From positions 1 through 64,000 of the forward strand of contig LGRX02035299.1 of the NCBI GenBank assembly GCA_001247695.2: DNA of 64,000 nucleotides, in the 5' to 3' direction. The DNA comes from Cymbomonas tetramitiformis. Lineage: Eukaryota > Chlorophyta > Pyramimonadophyceae > Pyramimonadales > Pyramimonadaceae. Below, one piece after another: positions 45,413-58,100 of this stretch. The translations under genes and the position numbers were made by a program. Every line of letters starts with the position of its first letter. Position 1 is the first letter of the stretch. A model generated the notes under the pieces. The model saw only the letters and a list, made by a program, of their open reading frames with translations. It searched no databases and was not told the DNA's origin.

Positions 45413-47362
45413 TTAGTGATCCGTGCCGTCTTCCAGCTCTTTGATCACAGCGTTCATTTTTTCCTTGGAAACCCAGAAATCTTGGTTTTTGCGGTACGGT
45501 TTATTGAACACCTTCAAAAAGAGCCTAGAAATCCTCTCCACGGAGCCCCGGAAGCCTGCACAGCCATCCCCGACCACCTTGCACACACAACTTTGGACAA
45601 CGCCATGCTTGTACGAGGTGCGCTCGCGCAGATTTCCCGAAAGTAGCGTCCGACGAGGTAGCGACAACATCTGAATCATGCATCCGAGTGATCCAGCACT
45701 GCGCCCCACACCCAGGTACCGCAGTTTGACTGCGCAAGTGGTTTGCTGGCACTGGCGCAGTGGTTGGAGCTGGGCGAAGGGAGGTTGGCAAACCTTGAGC
45801 TGCCCATTCAGTGTCCTTCAGCTCTCGCAGCATTACTTGGCTGGGCGGGCTCCATGGACCAACTCCGCGGTCGGTGTTCGCCCTTACCCGTATGTGCAGC
45901 TCCGTTTCCTACACACCGGAGCCGCTTCCCCATCCCCGTTCATATGGCCTACACTGGCCACACGGGTTGCTGGATGACTGCAAGGCCGCTCCACACTCCT
46001 CTGCGACAGGCCTGCGCCCCTGTGGCAGGCCCCTTGGTGCAGCGCCCGGGAGATGCGCATGCATGCAGTAGCCGTGCGGGCCGGACTGCGGGCATGGGTG
46101 AACGGAGACCGCGGCGAGAGAGGCTGCGGCGAGGCCATGCTAGGCGGAGGTCTGAGGTGGGACAAGGATAGAGTGGAGTCACCTGATAAAGCTCGCGAAG
46201 GCTCGTCTTGGTGATGAGAAACACCTCCTCCATCCCTTCCTCCTGCAGTGAACACACGCACAGCTCAGTAGCCACACAGGATCCTGCAGATACCGCATAC
46301 CCAGTCCGAGGCCCGGGTGGGACATCTGCACATGCTATGCGCTCTGGTGGAGGCCTGGGGAGCGAGGAGAGTGGCCGGGCGCCTCAACCTGCAGGAGGCG
46401 AATCCTCGGTGGATCATCAAGCAGGGCACGCAGGTCCACCGAGTTGGTGTACTGCCCATAGTTGAAGTCCACATCGAAGCCATGCACCTGTGCTGCGCCC
46501 TCAGGACGGCCCGTTAGAGCGGCCCTCGGAGGCTTGGGGACTGCCCCCGAGCACATTAGCGGGATGCGACGATCAGAAGCGGAGCGGAAGGCACAGGGGG
46601 AGGAGTGAGGCGATGATGGGGATGAATTGGGACAGGGGAAAGGGGGGGCAGGAGGAGGAGGAGGAGGAGGAGGAGGACCTGAGTTCCATGCAACGCTGCT
46701 GGGAAGTGCCAGCACACTCTCACCGCGGTGCCTCCCTCCAGCTCCACCTTATGCACAGACTTGAGGGATACCTCTATGTCTACGGGGGCCTGCCCACGAC
46801 CAAACCCCTCCCTTTCATTGCTCACATCTCATTGCTCATATTTCATGCAGAGTTGCCGCATCATCTGATGCCCGCTGCCGCCCCTTCCTCCGCCCACCTC
46901 CGCTCGCCTCCTGTCCGCCTGCAGTCTCGACATGTGCAGCCGGGAGCAGCCGGAAGGGATTCCAGGCATATCGGTCGCCCCACAGTGATGAATCCACTTC
47001 TCACACCCAATCACAGGCTCTGAAATTCTCACGCCCAATCACAGGCTCTGAAGCGTCGTCCCCCCGATTACCACGTTCGAGGCTCCCCCCTGATTGCAGG
47101 GTCGCAAGCTTGCCCCGGTCACAGGCACCTCGGAGGCACCAGGAGGGCCCCCCCCTGCAGGGCGCCCAGCCCCCCTAAGAAGGTGCGCGTAGTGGCAAGC
47201 AGTCACCTCAGAGAAGAGCTGCCGGCGCGCGAGCCTGACTTCGGCCGGGGCTGACACGGTCCTGGACAGCCGCCGCCCGGCCATCTTCGCCCTCTCGCCC
47301 GCGCCCGGCAACACCTCCGCAGCGGCGTGCGCAGCAGCCTGCGCGGCCTGTTGCCCCCGCGT
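45413..47362 (-). CDS. Probable 3' exons downstream of the HSP70 region, function unknown
   Basis: Several short protein-like minus-strand blocks end at donor-like sites. They are AHAAAEVLPGAGERAKMAGR (to ~47213), PVDIEVSLKSVHKVELEGGT (~46790-46685), DFNYGQYTNSVDLRALLDD (~46511-46397), EEGMEEVFLITKTSLRELYQ (~46245-46185), LRELKDTEWAAQ (~45830-45795) and RKNQDFWVSKEKMNAVIKEL with the final stop at 45413. They follow the HSP70 exons in order and strand, so I infer one transcript, but phases were not all resolved. The first block could be part of an HSP70 lid. The rest is not recognised. A separate small gene is possible. Confidence 0.4.
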
Positions 47363-47466
47363 TCCCACTCTGTTTCAGCTTAGTTCAGGGTGTCAAGGGG
47401 GGCATGCAATCGGGGCCGAGGAGCACAGATCCAGCTGCGCGGCCGCGATGTGCGAGGGCTCCCCAC

Positions 47467-50400
47467 CTGCTGGCCGGCGACGGTGGCGCGCCGGAACCAC
47501 CGCGAGTCGATCTGCTCCGCGCCAGAGATCACGTCCAGCTCCAGCACGCCGTTCTCGTCCAGTTTCCACAGCAGGCGCAACCGCGCCTTACTCCGCCCGC
47601 CCCCGCTACCTGACTCCGCCACCCTCCACGTCCACATATCCCAGGGACGTGTTGGAGTCCACGTTGCCGGAGAGCCCCTCGAACACCTGGAGCCGGACCG
47701 CAGCAGCAGCGGACGCCGCGCCTCCTGCGACGGGCGCAGCCGAAGCGGCACCCATGGAGCTGCTGTCGCGCCGCGCCGCCGTCTGCTCCCCCTGAACGGG
47801 GGATGACTGGGACCCCTGGTTGGGGGGCGATGGAAGTGTGCCCAGTTCGACCTCCATCTCCGCCTGCGCCTCCCCATCCGCCAGGCTGTCAGTGCACCGT
47901 CATCATCTCCGCTGAAACTCGCACCCCGTCCACCGCCGCGTCCCCGCATGATTGGCGGCGCTGGGCGGCGCCTGAGCGTCCTCGAGCGCCTCCGCGCAGC
48001 CGCCCTCTAACAGCTTGACGAGCCGGGGCCGCGGCGACGAGCCCTCCCTGTGCGAGGAGAAGACCTGCACGCACGCGGTCAGGGGTCTGCCGCGGGTCTT
48101 CATGCGGCCCTCAGGGATGTAGGCTTTTGGCGCCTCTTCCCGAGGTCTGTGGGCGCCTCCGAGGAAGCTTCCGGGGCTTGCCGCATGCTGCCTGCAGCCT
48201 TCAGGCGCCACAAGCGCAGGCGCGCGCGGCACGGGCAAGGGACGCACCGTCGCCGGGATAGCGGTGAAGCGCGGGAACACGTGGCGGAAGCCCACGGAGG
48301 TGCTGGGGAAGTGCGTGGTGTGGAAGCCTGGATGCTCCCCATGGGTCAGCACCGCCAGCCCGACGTCCTGAGGGATGACATCCACGAGCTCTATCTGCGG
48401 CACGCAGTCCGTCTGGCGCTTGGTGTAGCTATCGTTGAGCATTGCCCCGAGGATCGCCGCTCCGCGCGCCACCGCCTCATCTGCGGCCGCCCGCCACTCC
48501 GAGCTTCAGGCGAGGCGCAGGTGGCCAAGCCCGTGTCACGTTGCGCCGGGAGCTCAAAGCCTACATTCCTCCATTCTATGCAGCCAAGACGAAGGCGGTG
48601 AGATGACTCTCAGTTGTGTACCATCCAAGGCAGCTTCCTGCTGCGGCGTGCCTCGCGTGCGTATGCAACAACTCCTCAGTCGCGGACACGGCACAGCTTG
48701 AGGTTTCCTGACGGAGAGCTCAAGCTTCGCGCAAGTGCGCTGCTGGGGTTCGGACAAGTCAGCGCGACAGAGCGGACAAGGCACAATAAGCCGCCGCGAG
48801 ACACATCAATATATGTCATCATGCTGAGAGCGTCGAGCATGTTTGTTGGAAACTCATTTGCAGTTGACTTGAGACTGTGTCATGCGTGCGGTGCGCCACG
48901 TGGGATGACAACTGCCCGCACCGGCATCTAAGGTTTCAAGAGGAGGTGCCCCGAACACAGCGGCCAGGTCCTGCTTAATGCGAGGCATCTGGGAGCTTCC
49001 ACCTGGGAACCGCGCATGCCCCCCTTGCGCCTCACTTCGCATTTCCACCCACCTCCCTTCAGGGTCCGCCCCTTCCCTTCACCGCACCCAAAAGGCCCAC
49101 AAGGCGCCGCTCCGGCCAAAGCAGTGCTCCCCGCTCTACCGCTGCTCCCACGAATGTGGAGGCTAAGAGCAGGGGACAGCCGACAGAAGACGCTCGGAGG
49201 AGGGCGGGTGCCCACCGACGAGAAGGACAGCGTTCACATCGCTCGGCTCAAGGTGCGCTTCCTGCGCCGCCCTCGCCCCCCAGCCCGCGCGGCGTCTCAC
49301 AGACAAGCTCCCTGCGCGCTCCGAGCAGCGTCCGCTGCGACGGGCGCCACATTCCCATGCCTCCACCTCTGCTTGGAACCCTGCTTGGCCGCCCGCTCAG
49401 TGCACGCCTCGTGCGTGCCTGGCGCGCTGCCACCTGCGCGGGTCCTGGCAGCCGCCCTCGGCGCGTCTACCCTGGATATGCAAAGGAGCGCTAAGAGAGG
49501 AGCGGTCGCAGCAGACGGCGTGCGCGCCCAACAGGTGGACCGCACGATTCGAGAGCGGGTGACAGCGAATACCTGCAGGAGCTCCGCCACGAGCTTGACT
49601 GTTCGACGGAATAAATGCGCGCACTGAGTGGCCCCCCATCAACCCCCCACCCCAACCTGTCAACGCCCCCTGGAATCTGTTGCCTAGGAATGGACGGCGC
49701 GGCTGTGGACGGCGCGGCTGAGGAAGCGGGGACTCAGAAGGAAAGCAGCAGCAGCGGCCGTCACCATTTGCTCGAAGGCGTCGCGTGTCAGCTCGAAGCG
49801 CTCCTCCAGGTCCACGGGGTACACACTCACTGAAGTGTGCTCCTGCGCCTAGCCCCCCCAAACGCTCTCACGCAATGGGCACCCTCAACATTTGCCGGGC
49901 GGGTTGGGGATATGCCCCAAGAGGCTCACGCGCCCCCTCGACAATAGGTTAAAAGGGCTGACCCAAGCTTGTTGAGGCGGAGAGGTAAAAGGTCAACAGT
50001 GAAACAACGGATGGGACAGGATGACAAACGTATGGATCAGGAAAATCGTAATAACGCCCTACAGCCGCCGGCCCCTGAAAGATGCGGACCCAGCACCTGC
50101 TCGGAGAGGGCGTGCTTGGCCCTCTTGGCAGCCTCAAGAAGGTAGGGGGTGGCGTGCGGGGGCAAGCCCTCCTCGCCCCCCTTCCGCTCGGAGCACCACG
50201 CCAGCATCGCACTCAGCACCACCTGCGGGAGCTCCTCCCAAGCGCCGGGCGTCATCCACAGCACAGCGGGGAGTCACGCCAGCTGCTGACGAGAGACGCC
50301 CTCGTGCTGGCGCCGTCGCGTGCTTATGCTTGCCTAGCCTCGGGCTGGTCGTGGGGCAACCAAACCCTAATTAAAACCTAATCAAACCCTAATTAATCCC

Positions 50401-52163
50401 TCATAAAAGCTTTCACACAACCCTTGAGGTTGAACACTTCCTTGAGGCCGCAATCAGCACCTCTGCCTGAGAATGGTCCGCTAAACCCTTCAGAGCATCC
50501 CGGACGTTCGCCGGGGCCACGAGCACGGGCGGGCCGCGTGCCTCAAACGCACGGGCGGGTAGATCTTCTGAGCAGCATCGAGCACAACCGATCCAAATTC
50601 TGATTGGGCGCTTTCTTCCACCGCGGCACCCGCCATACACATCGACGGACTTTGCGAGATCGCGACTGCGGGGCGAAGGACAGGCCGGACGCGCCGCCTC
50701 ACCAAAGTCCTGCCCTTGCAGCTGATGGGGCAGGGGGGTGGCTTGGGCAGCCCGCCTGCGCAGGGCTCTGCCCGGTCAGATGAGGGGGTGGGGGATGTGT
50801 CTGACGGCCCACCTGATCGAAGTCCTGCCCACCCAGCTGCCCGTCTCCATTCACAGCTTTGACCTGTATTTCAGCTGGGCAACAAAAGGTGGACCGCTCG
50901 TCAGGGCCATGCTCTCCGCGGCCTCCGACCAGCGCCCCCAGCACAGGGGGGCCTAGGAAAGAACCTCTCCAAAAGCTGAGTGCCCCACATTGTGATCTGG
51001 GTCCTGGGACGTGGTCGCACTGGCTGGAGGCACCTCGGCAGCCAATCAGCGCGCTGTCACGCATCGCCCGTGGGGCCAAAGCGGAGGGCTGCGAAATGCG
51101 GTGGAGAAGCGGAGAAGCGCGCCGCAGCCGATAGCCTCCGCAGTGCACCGAGTGATCACGCGATCCAAGAATTATAACCGCTAAAATTCTAAGAATACTG
51201 AAAAAAAACTTTTCCCTCGCTCAAATTGACGAAAAACCGCTTTTTTTTCTCCTAAAGAAAGGAGAGCCGTTGCCTCACGTGCGTGCCAGGCGAGGGGCCG
51301 GGCCGGGCACCATGGTGCTGGTCCACGAACACGAGGGTGACATCAGTGGTGCCGCCGCCCATATCGAACACCACAAAGTAGCCGTGAGCAGCCAGCGCAG
51401 AGGAAGGAGCCGCACCGCTGTCCACTGCACAGTGCACCCATCGCCCCCCACCCCCACCCCCTCATCTGAGCTTCCAATCAATGGCGTCTCAATGACATCA
51501 ATCTCATCCCGAGGGTGGCACTGTTGATTGCTTCGGAAATATCGCACCGCGGACGCCTGCGATGTGCGGCATGCGGAAGGGCGTCATGGGAGCTGGTAGA
51601 GATGGGGCGGAGTGGGAAACGCGGCGCAGCGCCTTGCGAAGGGGCCGGGGAGATCCCAGGAGCAACCTGCCGGTGCCGGGAGAGCCCGGGAGCAACCTGC
51701 CGGTGCCTGGGAGAGCCCGGGAGCAACCTGCCGGTGCCTGGGAGGCCCGGAGAACCTGGACCTCCGATGCCGTGCCGGGAGAGCCTCCGTGCCAGGGAGA
51801 CTGGAGCAACCTGCCGGTGCCGGGAGAGCCGGGAGCAACCTGCCGGTGCCGGGAGAGCCCGAGCAACCTGCCGGTGCCAGGAGACCCTGGAGCAACCTGC
51901 CGGTGCCAGGAGAGCCCAGGAGCAACCTGCCGGTGCCAGTGAGGAGCCTGGGAGCAACCTGCCGTGCCGGAAGAGCCCTGGAGCAACCTGCCGGTGCCGG
52001 GAGAGCCCGGGAGCAACCTGCCGGTGCCGGGGAGAGCCCGGGAGCAACCTGCCGGTGCCGGGAGAGCCCGGGAGCAACCTGCCGGTGATTCGCGCGCGTC
52101 CCGCTGCTGGAGCACACCATACGCCAGCGCCGCAGCGGTGGGCTCGGTGACGAGCTGGATCAC
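47467..52163 (-). CDS. Downstream HSP70 exons of the fusion gene
   Basis: In order on minus: VIQLVTEPTAAALAYGVLQQ (52163-52079), YFVVFDMGGGTTDVTLVFVD (51424-51311) and VKAVNGDGQLGGQDFD (50874-50813). Next come LLEAAKRAKHALSEQ (donor 50097), DLEERFELTRDAFEQM (~49833-49735), LFRRTVKLVAELLQ (donor 49573) and LEPSDVNAVLLVG (donor 49216). Then GSSQMPRIKQDLAAVFG (49002-48922) and DEAVARGAAILGAMLN with VFPRFTAIPATV (48480-48248). Substrate-binding strands follow (VRLQVFEGLSGNVDSN and LLWKLDENGVLELDV). The ATPase signature loops are all present and the phases that could be checked agree. Near 47605 the last two blocks lie in different frames. Confidence 0.8.
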
Positions 52164-55100
52164 CTGCGCCTCCACCCGCGAACAGGCCTCTCATCCCGGG
52201 ACCTCCCCCCACTCCCATACCTTGATGGCATCCAACGGCTGAGCCCATACCTTGATGGCATCCAACGGCTGAGCTCACTGTTGAGACCAGGCAAGGCGGC
52301 GCGTTGCGATGGAAATGTTTCGTCCCCATGCATGGCATCGCACCCCCTTGCAAGATGGAAGGGAGGGGAGGGGGCGAGGCGGAACGAAGGGGAAGTGTCC
52401 AAAGAGAGGCTATTTCCGGAAGGGGGAAGGACACGGTGGGGGCAGCGTTGGACCCAGGGGGTGGGGACCCACCTGCAGGTTGGCCATCTGGGCGGCGTCG
52501 AGCGTGGCTTGGCGCTGCGCGTCGGTGAAATGCGCGGGCACGGCGATCACGGCGGACTGGGGCTCGTCGGCGGGCAGCCCGAGCTGCGATGAGGCGAGCT
52601 CTGTCGCGTGGTCCAGCACAAACGCGGCCGCCTCCTCCGCGGTGACCCGCTCGGAGCGGATGCTGATGACGCAGCGGTCATCCTCCGCCTCCAGCACCTT
52701 GAATGGCCACGCGGCGGCCATCGTGGCGTGTGCCTGGAAGGCCGAGTAGGGCAGCCCCATGATGCGCTTGGTGTCAAACAGCCCCCCCTGAGGGTCGTCA
52801 CGCATCAGCACCGCCGCCTCGTGCCCGACAGCCTCCACGCGCCCGTCACGGGAGATGTGCACCACGCTCGGGATGGTGCTCTCGTGGAACCGGCTCTGGA
52901 TCATGACGACGCGCTCGTGCAGCCCTGGGGCGGCGCGGTCAGCGTCATACACCGCTACGCAGGTGCGCGTCGTGCCCAGGTCGATGCCGAGGATATGCCG
53001 GCTGGCGCCTGCCTGTGAGGCACCGCCCACCTCCTCCCGGGGCGGTGTCCGCTCCCCAACCTCCCCGGAGTCGATCTCTCGCTGTCCCGCCGGCGCCTCC
53101 GCCGGCACGCCCGCGCCTGACGCAACGATTGGCTGTGACGAGTGCGGCGCCCCCTCCAGCGCGCCAGCGGCGGCGCTCATCTCTGCACGCAACTGCGCGA
53201 TCAGCGCTTCCGCCGCCGCGAGCGCCGCGTCCTTGCGCGCCACCTCATCATCCAGGACCTCACCGGATGGGTCGGCCGCGCCCGCTGCGGTCCGGGCGTC
53301 CGCGCGGGGAGCAGGAGCGATGGCCGCTTCTGCCACAGGAGCCGGGGCCTGCTGCGCCGCCTGCCCCCGGGCCAGTGACAACTCTTCCAGCAGCGCCCTC
53401 TCCCGGGCCGCCCCGGCCTCCTTCTCCGCCTCGAGGGCATGCACCGCGGCCTCCTTCTCCTTCTCAGCCTTCAGAGCCTTCTTGGCCGCCTCCTTCTCGG
53501 CCTCGAGGGCTCTGCCGGCAGCCTCCTTCTCCGCCTGCAGGGCCTGAGCGGCGCACTCCGCGCGGGTGCGCTCCGCCGCCTCGCGCCTCGCGGTCTGCCG
53601 GAGCTCGTCGCCCTGGCGGCAGATCTCGCCCTGCGCGCGTGCCAGCAGCGCCTCCATGCGCCCAGGGCGTCCCTTCGTCTTCTCCGCCGCCTCTAGCTCC
53701 GTCCCCAGCTCCGCCTGCCTCAGCTCCGCCTGCGCGAGCCCGCTCGCCAGCCCCGCCGCCTCGGCCCGCACCGTCTCCAGCTCACGCGCCTGCTCCGCCA
53801 GCTTCACGGCGGCCTCCGCCGCAGCGCTTTGGGCCCTCCACTCAGCCTCCTCAAGCTCTGCAGCCAGAACCTCTCGCCTCCCCGCAGCACCTGGCGCCTG
53901 TTGCCCGATCTGCTCTGGCGCCTCACTCGCCGCCTGGGAGCCTTCTGCGGGCAGCGGCTCGTCCGAGGGCGGGTCGCGGGTAGTTCCGATTTCCGCAGTG
54001 GGCGTGGTGGAGGGGGGAGGGGCGGGGTTGCGGAGATGGGCATTGGTCCCCGCCGCGGCCTGGCGCAGCTCGGTACCGAGCTCCGCCACCTGGCGCTCCG
54101 CGGCCGCCAGCTCCTCGCGCAGCTCTTCGACCTGCGCCTCCGCGCCCATCCACTCCATCTGCTGCTCCTGCAGACGCGCCTCGAGCTGCGCCGCGCGTAC
54201 CGCCACCGCGCTCTGCTCCGCGTGCATCGCGATCACCACCTGCGTCAACGCGCCCACCTGCGCCTCCTTGCCCGCCACCTGCTCCTCCAGTACCGCGCTT
54301 CGAGCCACGGCCTCCCTGACCTCCTTGCTGCTCGCCTCGGTGGACTCCCGGCCGCTGCCACCGCCGCTTCTCACCCTAGCCTTGGCGACCACCTTACCCT
54401 GCTGCAGCCGGGCTTTTCCGCGCCGCAGAGCCCGCTCCAGCTTCTCCTGCAGCCCCCTCGCCTCCTCCTGGGCCGCCTGCGCCTCCGCCTGCGCGGCCTC
54501 TGCTCGCGCCTCCGCCTCCGCGGCCCCTACCCGTGCCGCTGCGGCAACCGCCTCCCCCCGCTCCCTCGCCGCTAACGCCTCCTCCAGGGCAGGGGCCGCC
54601 GCTCGATCCGCCACCTCTGCCGCACGGGGTGTTGTTGCGCGCGACCTGGGACCCCTCGGGGACCCCGGCCGCTGCTCCAGGCGCGCTCTGCCGCGCCGCA
54701 GGGCGCGGTCCTGCGCGGCGCAGAGCCCCTCACTCACCTTCTTCAGGGCCGCCGCCTCCGCCTCCGCCTCCGCCGAGCGCTCGATGGCGCCCGCCACCTG
54801 AGCCTCGAGCTCGCCCGCTGCAGCCTCCCAGTCGGCGCACTCCTCGCGCGCCTCCGCCAGCTGCTGCGTCGCACTGCGGCTCTCCGAGCGCGCCTCCACC
54901 AGCACCATCTGCGCCACAGCCCCACACGCTTACCACTCCGCCCAGGACCGATGCACATGGAGCGGCGCGCGGTGGGCAGCCATGCGTGTTACTAGGCTAC
55001 CAACCTTCGGGCTACCAAGGCGCAAAGCGTCAACGGTAAACGGGTTCTCTGCCGCGTCATGCACGGCTATACGAGGCCCGCGCGCGCTCTACTCCCACCC

Positions 55101-58100
55101 AGCGTGATCCAGGGATCGGAAGTTGAGAGCTCGAGGCTGAAGGCACAATCCCTGGTCCTGACCCCTGGAGGGGATAGTTCCACATCTTTGCAGCATGCGG
55201 TCCCCTGCAGAAGATTAAGCGGCTAAGGAAGGGAGCGCATTGCTCGCATTGCTCAGCGCGGGGACCGTCGCACATTGATGAGATACGCCGGCGCGGTTCA
55301 CCTCAACTCTCAGTCAGCTTTTGCATTTCCTAATACAGCTTCGGGATTGGCTGCACATGCTGCTTGATGCAATCGGCAAACGTCGCGCCTCATCAACGCT
55401 GCAACAGCCCCTCGTCGGATCGATGCTCCGACTGTGCTCGCTTGTGGTCGCACCTGCAGCTCCTCCACCTCCAGGCGGTGTGCCTCCCGAATCTTTGCCA
55501 GTACCTCCTCCGCCCCCGCCATGTCCGCAACATCAAAAGCATCTGCAGGCGCGCTGCTCCCCACAGCGCCCGCCTCCCAGGGAGCTTCCCGGCCTGTGGC
55601 AGCCTCGGAGATGGAGGTGGCGACTGCGTCGTAAAACCGGGGCGTGCTCTGCTCGGAGGATGTCCCGAGGGCAGAGAGCTCGCGCTCGCGCACGAGGGCA
55701 ACTTCAAGGTCGTCCCGCCGCACGAGGTCTCCCGCCAGCTTGCCGTACGCCGCGTCTGCGTCTGCCTCCGCCTCCCGCACCCGAGCCTCCAGGTCGCGTG
55801 CCCGCCTCAACGCCGTCTCCAGGCTCGCTGCGGCCAGCGCTGCAGCCTGCTCCGCCGCTTTCTGCGCTTCCTCCGCCTCCTCCCGGCCGCGCTCCAGGCT
55901 CCGCTCGCGCCGCGCAGCTGCCGCCTCCTCCACCTGCCTGCGCCCCTCCCGCTCCTGAGCTGTCGCCACCTCCGCCTGCAGCTGCAGCGCCATCGAGGCC
56001 CGCGCTTCCTGCGCCTGCCGCACCGCCGCCGCAGCGTCTCCCATCTGCACCTCCGACACCTCCACGCAGCTGGCCAGTTCCTCAATCCGCCTCTGCGCCG
56101 CCTCCAGCTCGCGTCGCTGCGCCTCCACCTGCGCCTCTGCCTCCTGCACTGCCACCTGGGCGGCTGCGCCCGCGTCTGAGACATCAGGTGCGGCGGATGG
56201 CGAAGGCCGCTGCATTGGATTGAGGGTCGGCGCCCCGGCGGAGCTGGCTCCCGCGCTGCCCGCCAAGTCCTCGCGCAGCTTCTTGTTCCTGCACCTCGGA
56301 GCCCACCGCCCTCCGACACGCGGAGTCACTCCACAGAAGGCGCCCCTCTCCCTGCCCGCCCCTCTTGAAGGGGTCCATGGGAACCCCCCCTTCTGCTCCC
56401 CTCAGAGGGGCCGCTGTCTCACAGCACGCGGGCTTGCGGAGGCATACGAGTGCGGTTCGGCGCAACACCACAGACAAACAATCGGATCGACCAACAAACA
56501 CCGAACGGCAACCTGGGAGGATTCGTCAACGCTTCACTCGAGAGCGGGGCACTTCTTCACAACTTCTGGAGGTATCACCTGGTGGCTGTCTTCTGCAGCC
56601 GGCTCTTGGTCTTCTTCAATGCCTTCTCCGCCTCCAAGCTCTGCTGGTGCAGCGTCTCAGCACGCTCCGCAGCGGCCTGCTCCCCGTGCTCGGCCCGCGC
56701 CACCTCCTGCGCCCGCTCCTCCAGCTGCCCCCGCAGGTCCGCCTCCACCGCGCTCCTCTCGGCAGCTTCCTCCCCGGCGCTCGCTGCAGCCTCTGCGGCG
56801 TTCACCTCGGCCGCTTCGCGCGCCGCGGCCGCGGCCGCTGCCGCGGCCGTCTCCGCGTCCCACTCCACCCGCGCAGCCGCCAGCTCACTCCGCAGCTGCT
56901 CTGCGGCGGCCTCCGCGGTTGTCAGCCGCGCCTCCGCCGCCGCCGCTTCCAACCTGGCCGCCTCCTCCCTGCGCCGTAGCTCCTCCGCCACTTCCTGCGC
57001 TCGCGCCGCCTCCCCCGCCGCCGCCGCCTCCCGGCCAGCCAGCAGCTCCCCGAGCGCCACGCTCCGCCCCTCCGCCTCCTGCAGCGCCCGAGACCCCATG
57101 TTCCGCAGCGCCGCGTGTGCCGCCTCCAGACGCTCCACTTCGGCGTGGTGGTCCGCCTCCACCATCGTCAGCCGGGCGCAGGCCTGCACCGTCCGCCGCT
57201 CCCGCTCCGTCGCCGCCTCCTCCAGCGCTGCGGTCTGCGCCTGCGCCTCCGCCACCTTGGCGAGTAGCGCCTCGTGGGCACCCTCGGCGCAGCGCAGCTC
57301 CCCGTGCAGCGCCTCCGCCTGCACCCCGTGCTCCACCGCCGCAGCCTTCCACCGTTCTTCGGAGGTCGCCGCCGCCACCGCCTCCGCCTCGTGCGCTCCC
57401 ACCGCCACCTCCGCGGCTCCGAGCCGGCCCTCCAGGGAGGCCTGCCGGGCCTCCCAGCTGGCCGAGGCTCGCGCCATCTCCGCGCTCAAAGCCACCGCCG
57501 CCTCACTCTCCGCCAGATGCGCCGCCTCCACCGCCGAGTGCTCCCTCTGCAGCTCCCCCAGCTGCCCCCTGGAGGCCTGGACGCGCTGCGCCAGCCCTGC
57601 AGCCTGCTCTTGCACAGCAGCCAGCTCCGACGTCTGGAGCCCGGCAGCGCTCTCCGCTTCCACCAGCTGCAGCTGCAGCTCGTGTAGCGCAGCCTCGGCG
57701 CTTTGGGCATCGTGGGCCATCTCTGCCACGCGGGACTCGAGGGACCTCGCCACGTCCGAGTGCGAAGTCACCGATTGGCGTGCCGCCGCCGCTTCGTCCC
57801 GCAGCACGGCCTCCCGCGCCTCCGCCTCGCCGAGCAGCCGCCGCGCCTCCTCCGCCTGCGCGCCCCACTGACGAGCCTCCGCTGCGGCCACCTCGTGCGC
57901 TCCGGCCTCCCGCCCCAGCGCCTCCAGCTGCTGCAGCAGCGCGGCGTGCTGCGTCTCCGAGCTCTGCACGAGCGCTGCCATCTCCACCGCCCGCGCGCTC
58001 TCCGAGGCCAGCCCTGCCGCCTGCTCGATGACGGCGGCGCCCGCCTCCGCCACCTCGTGCCGCAGCGAGGCGTGCAGGGCCTCCCCGCTGAGCTCCAGCC

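Noticed and set aside
51504..52434. Ala/Gly/Cys/Leu repeat proteins on both strands
   Set aside because: They are translations of the 27-bp minisatellite inside an HSP70 intron.
56220..58031. Long plus-strand Pro/Arg/Ala frames (600 codons and similar) across 53-63 kb
   Set aside because: They are antisense shadows of GC-rich coiled-coil exons: poly-Pro/Ala/Arg or Ser/Ala composition without structure. The minus-strand exons have consistent splice borders.
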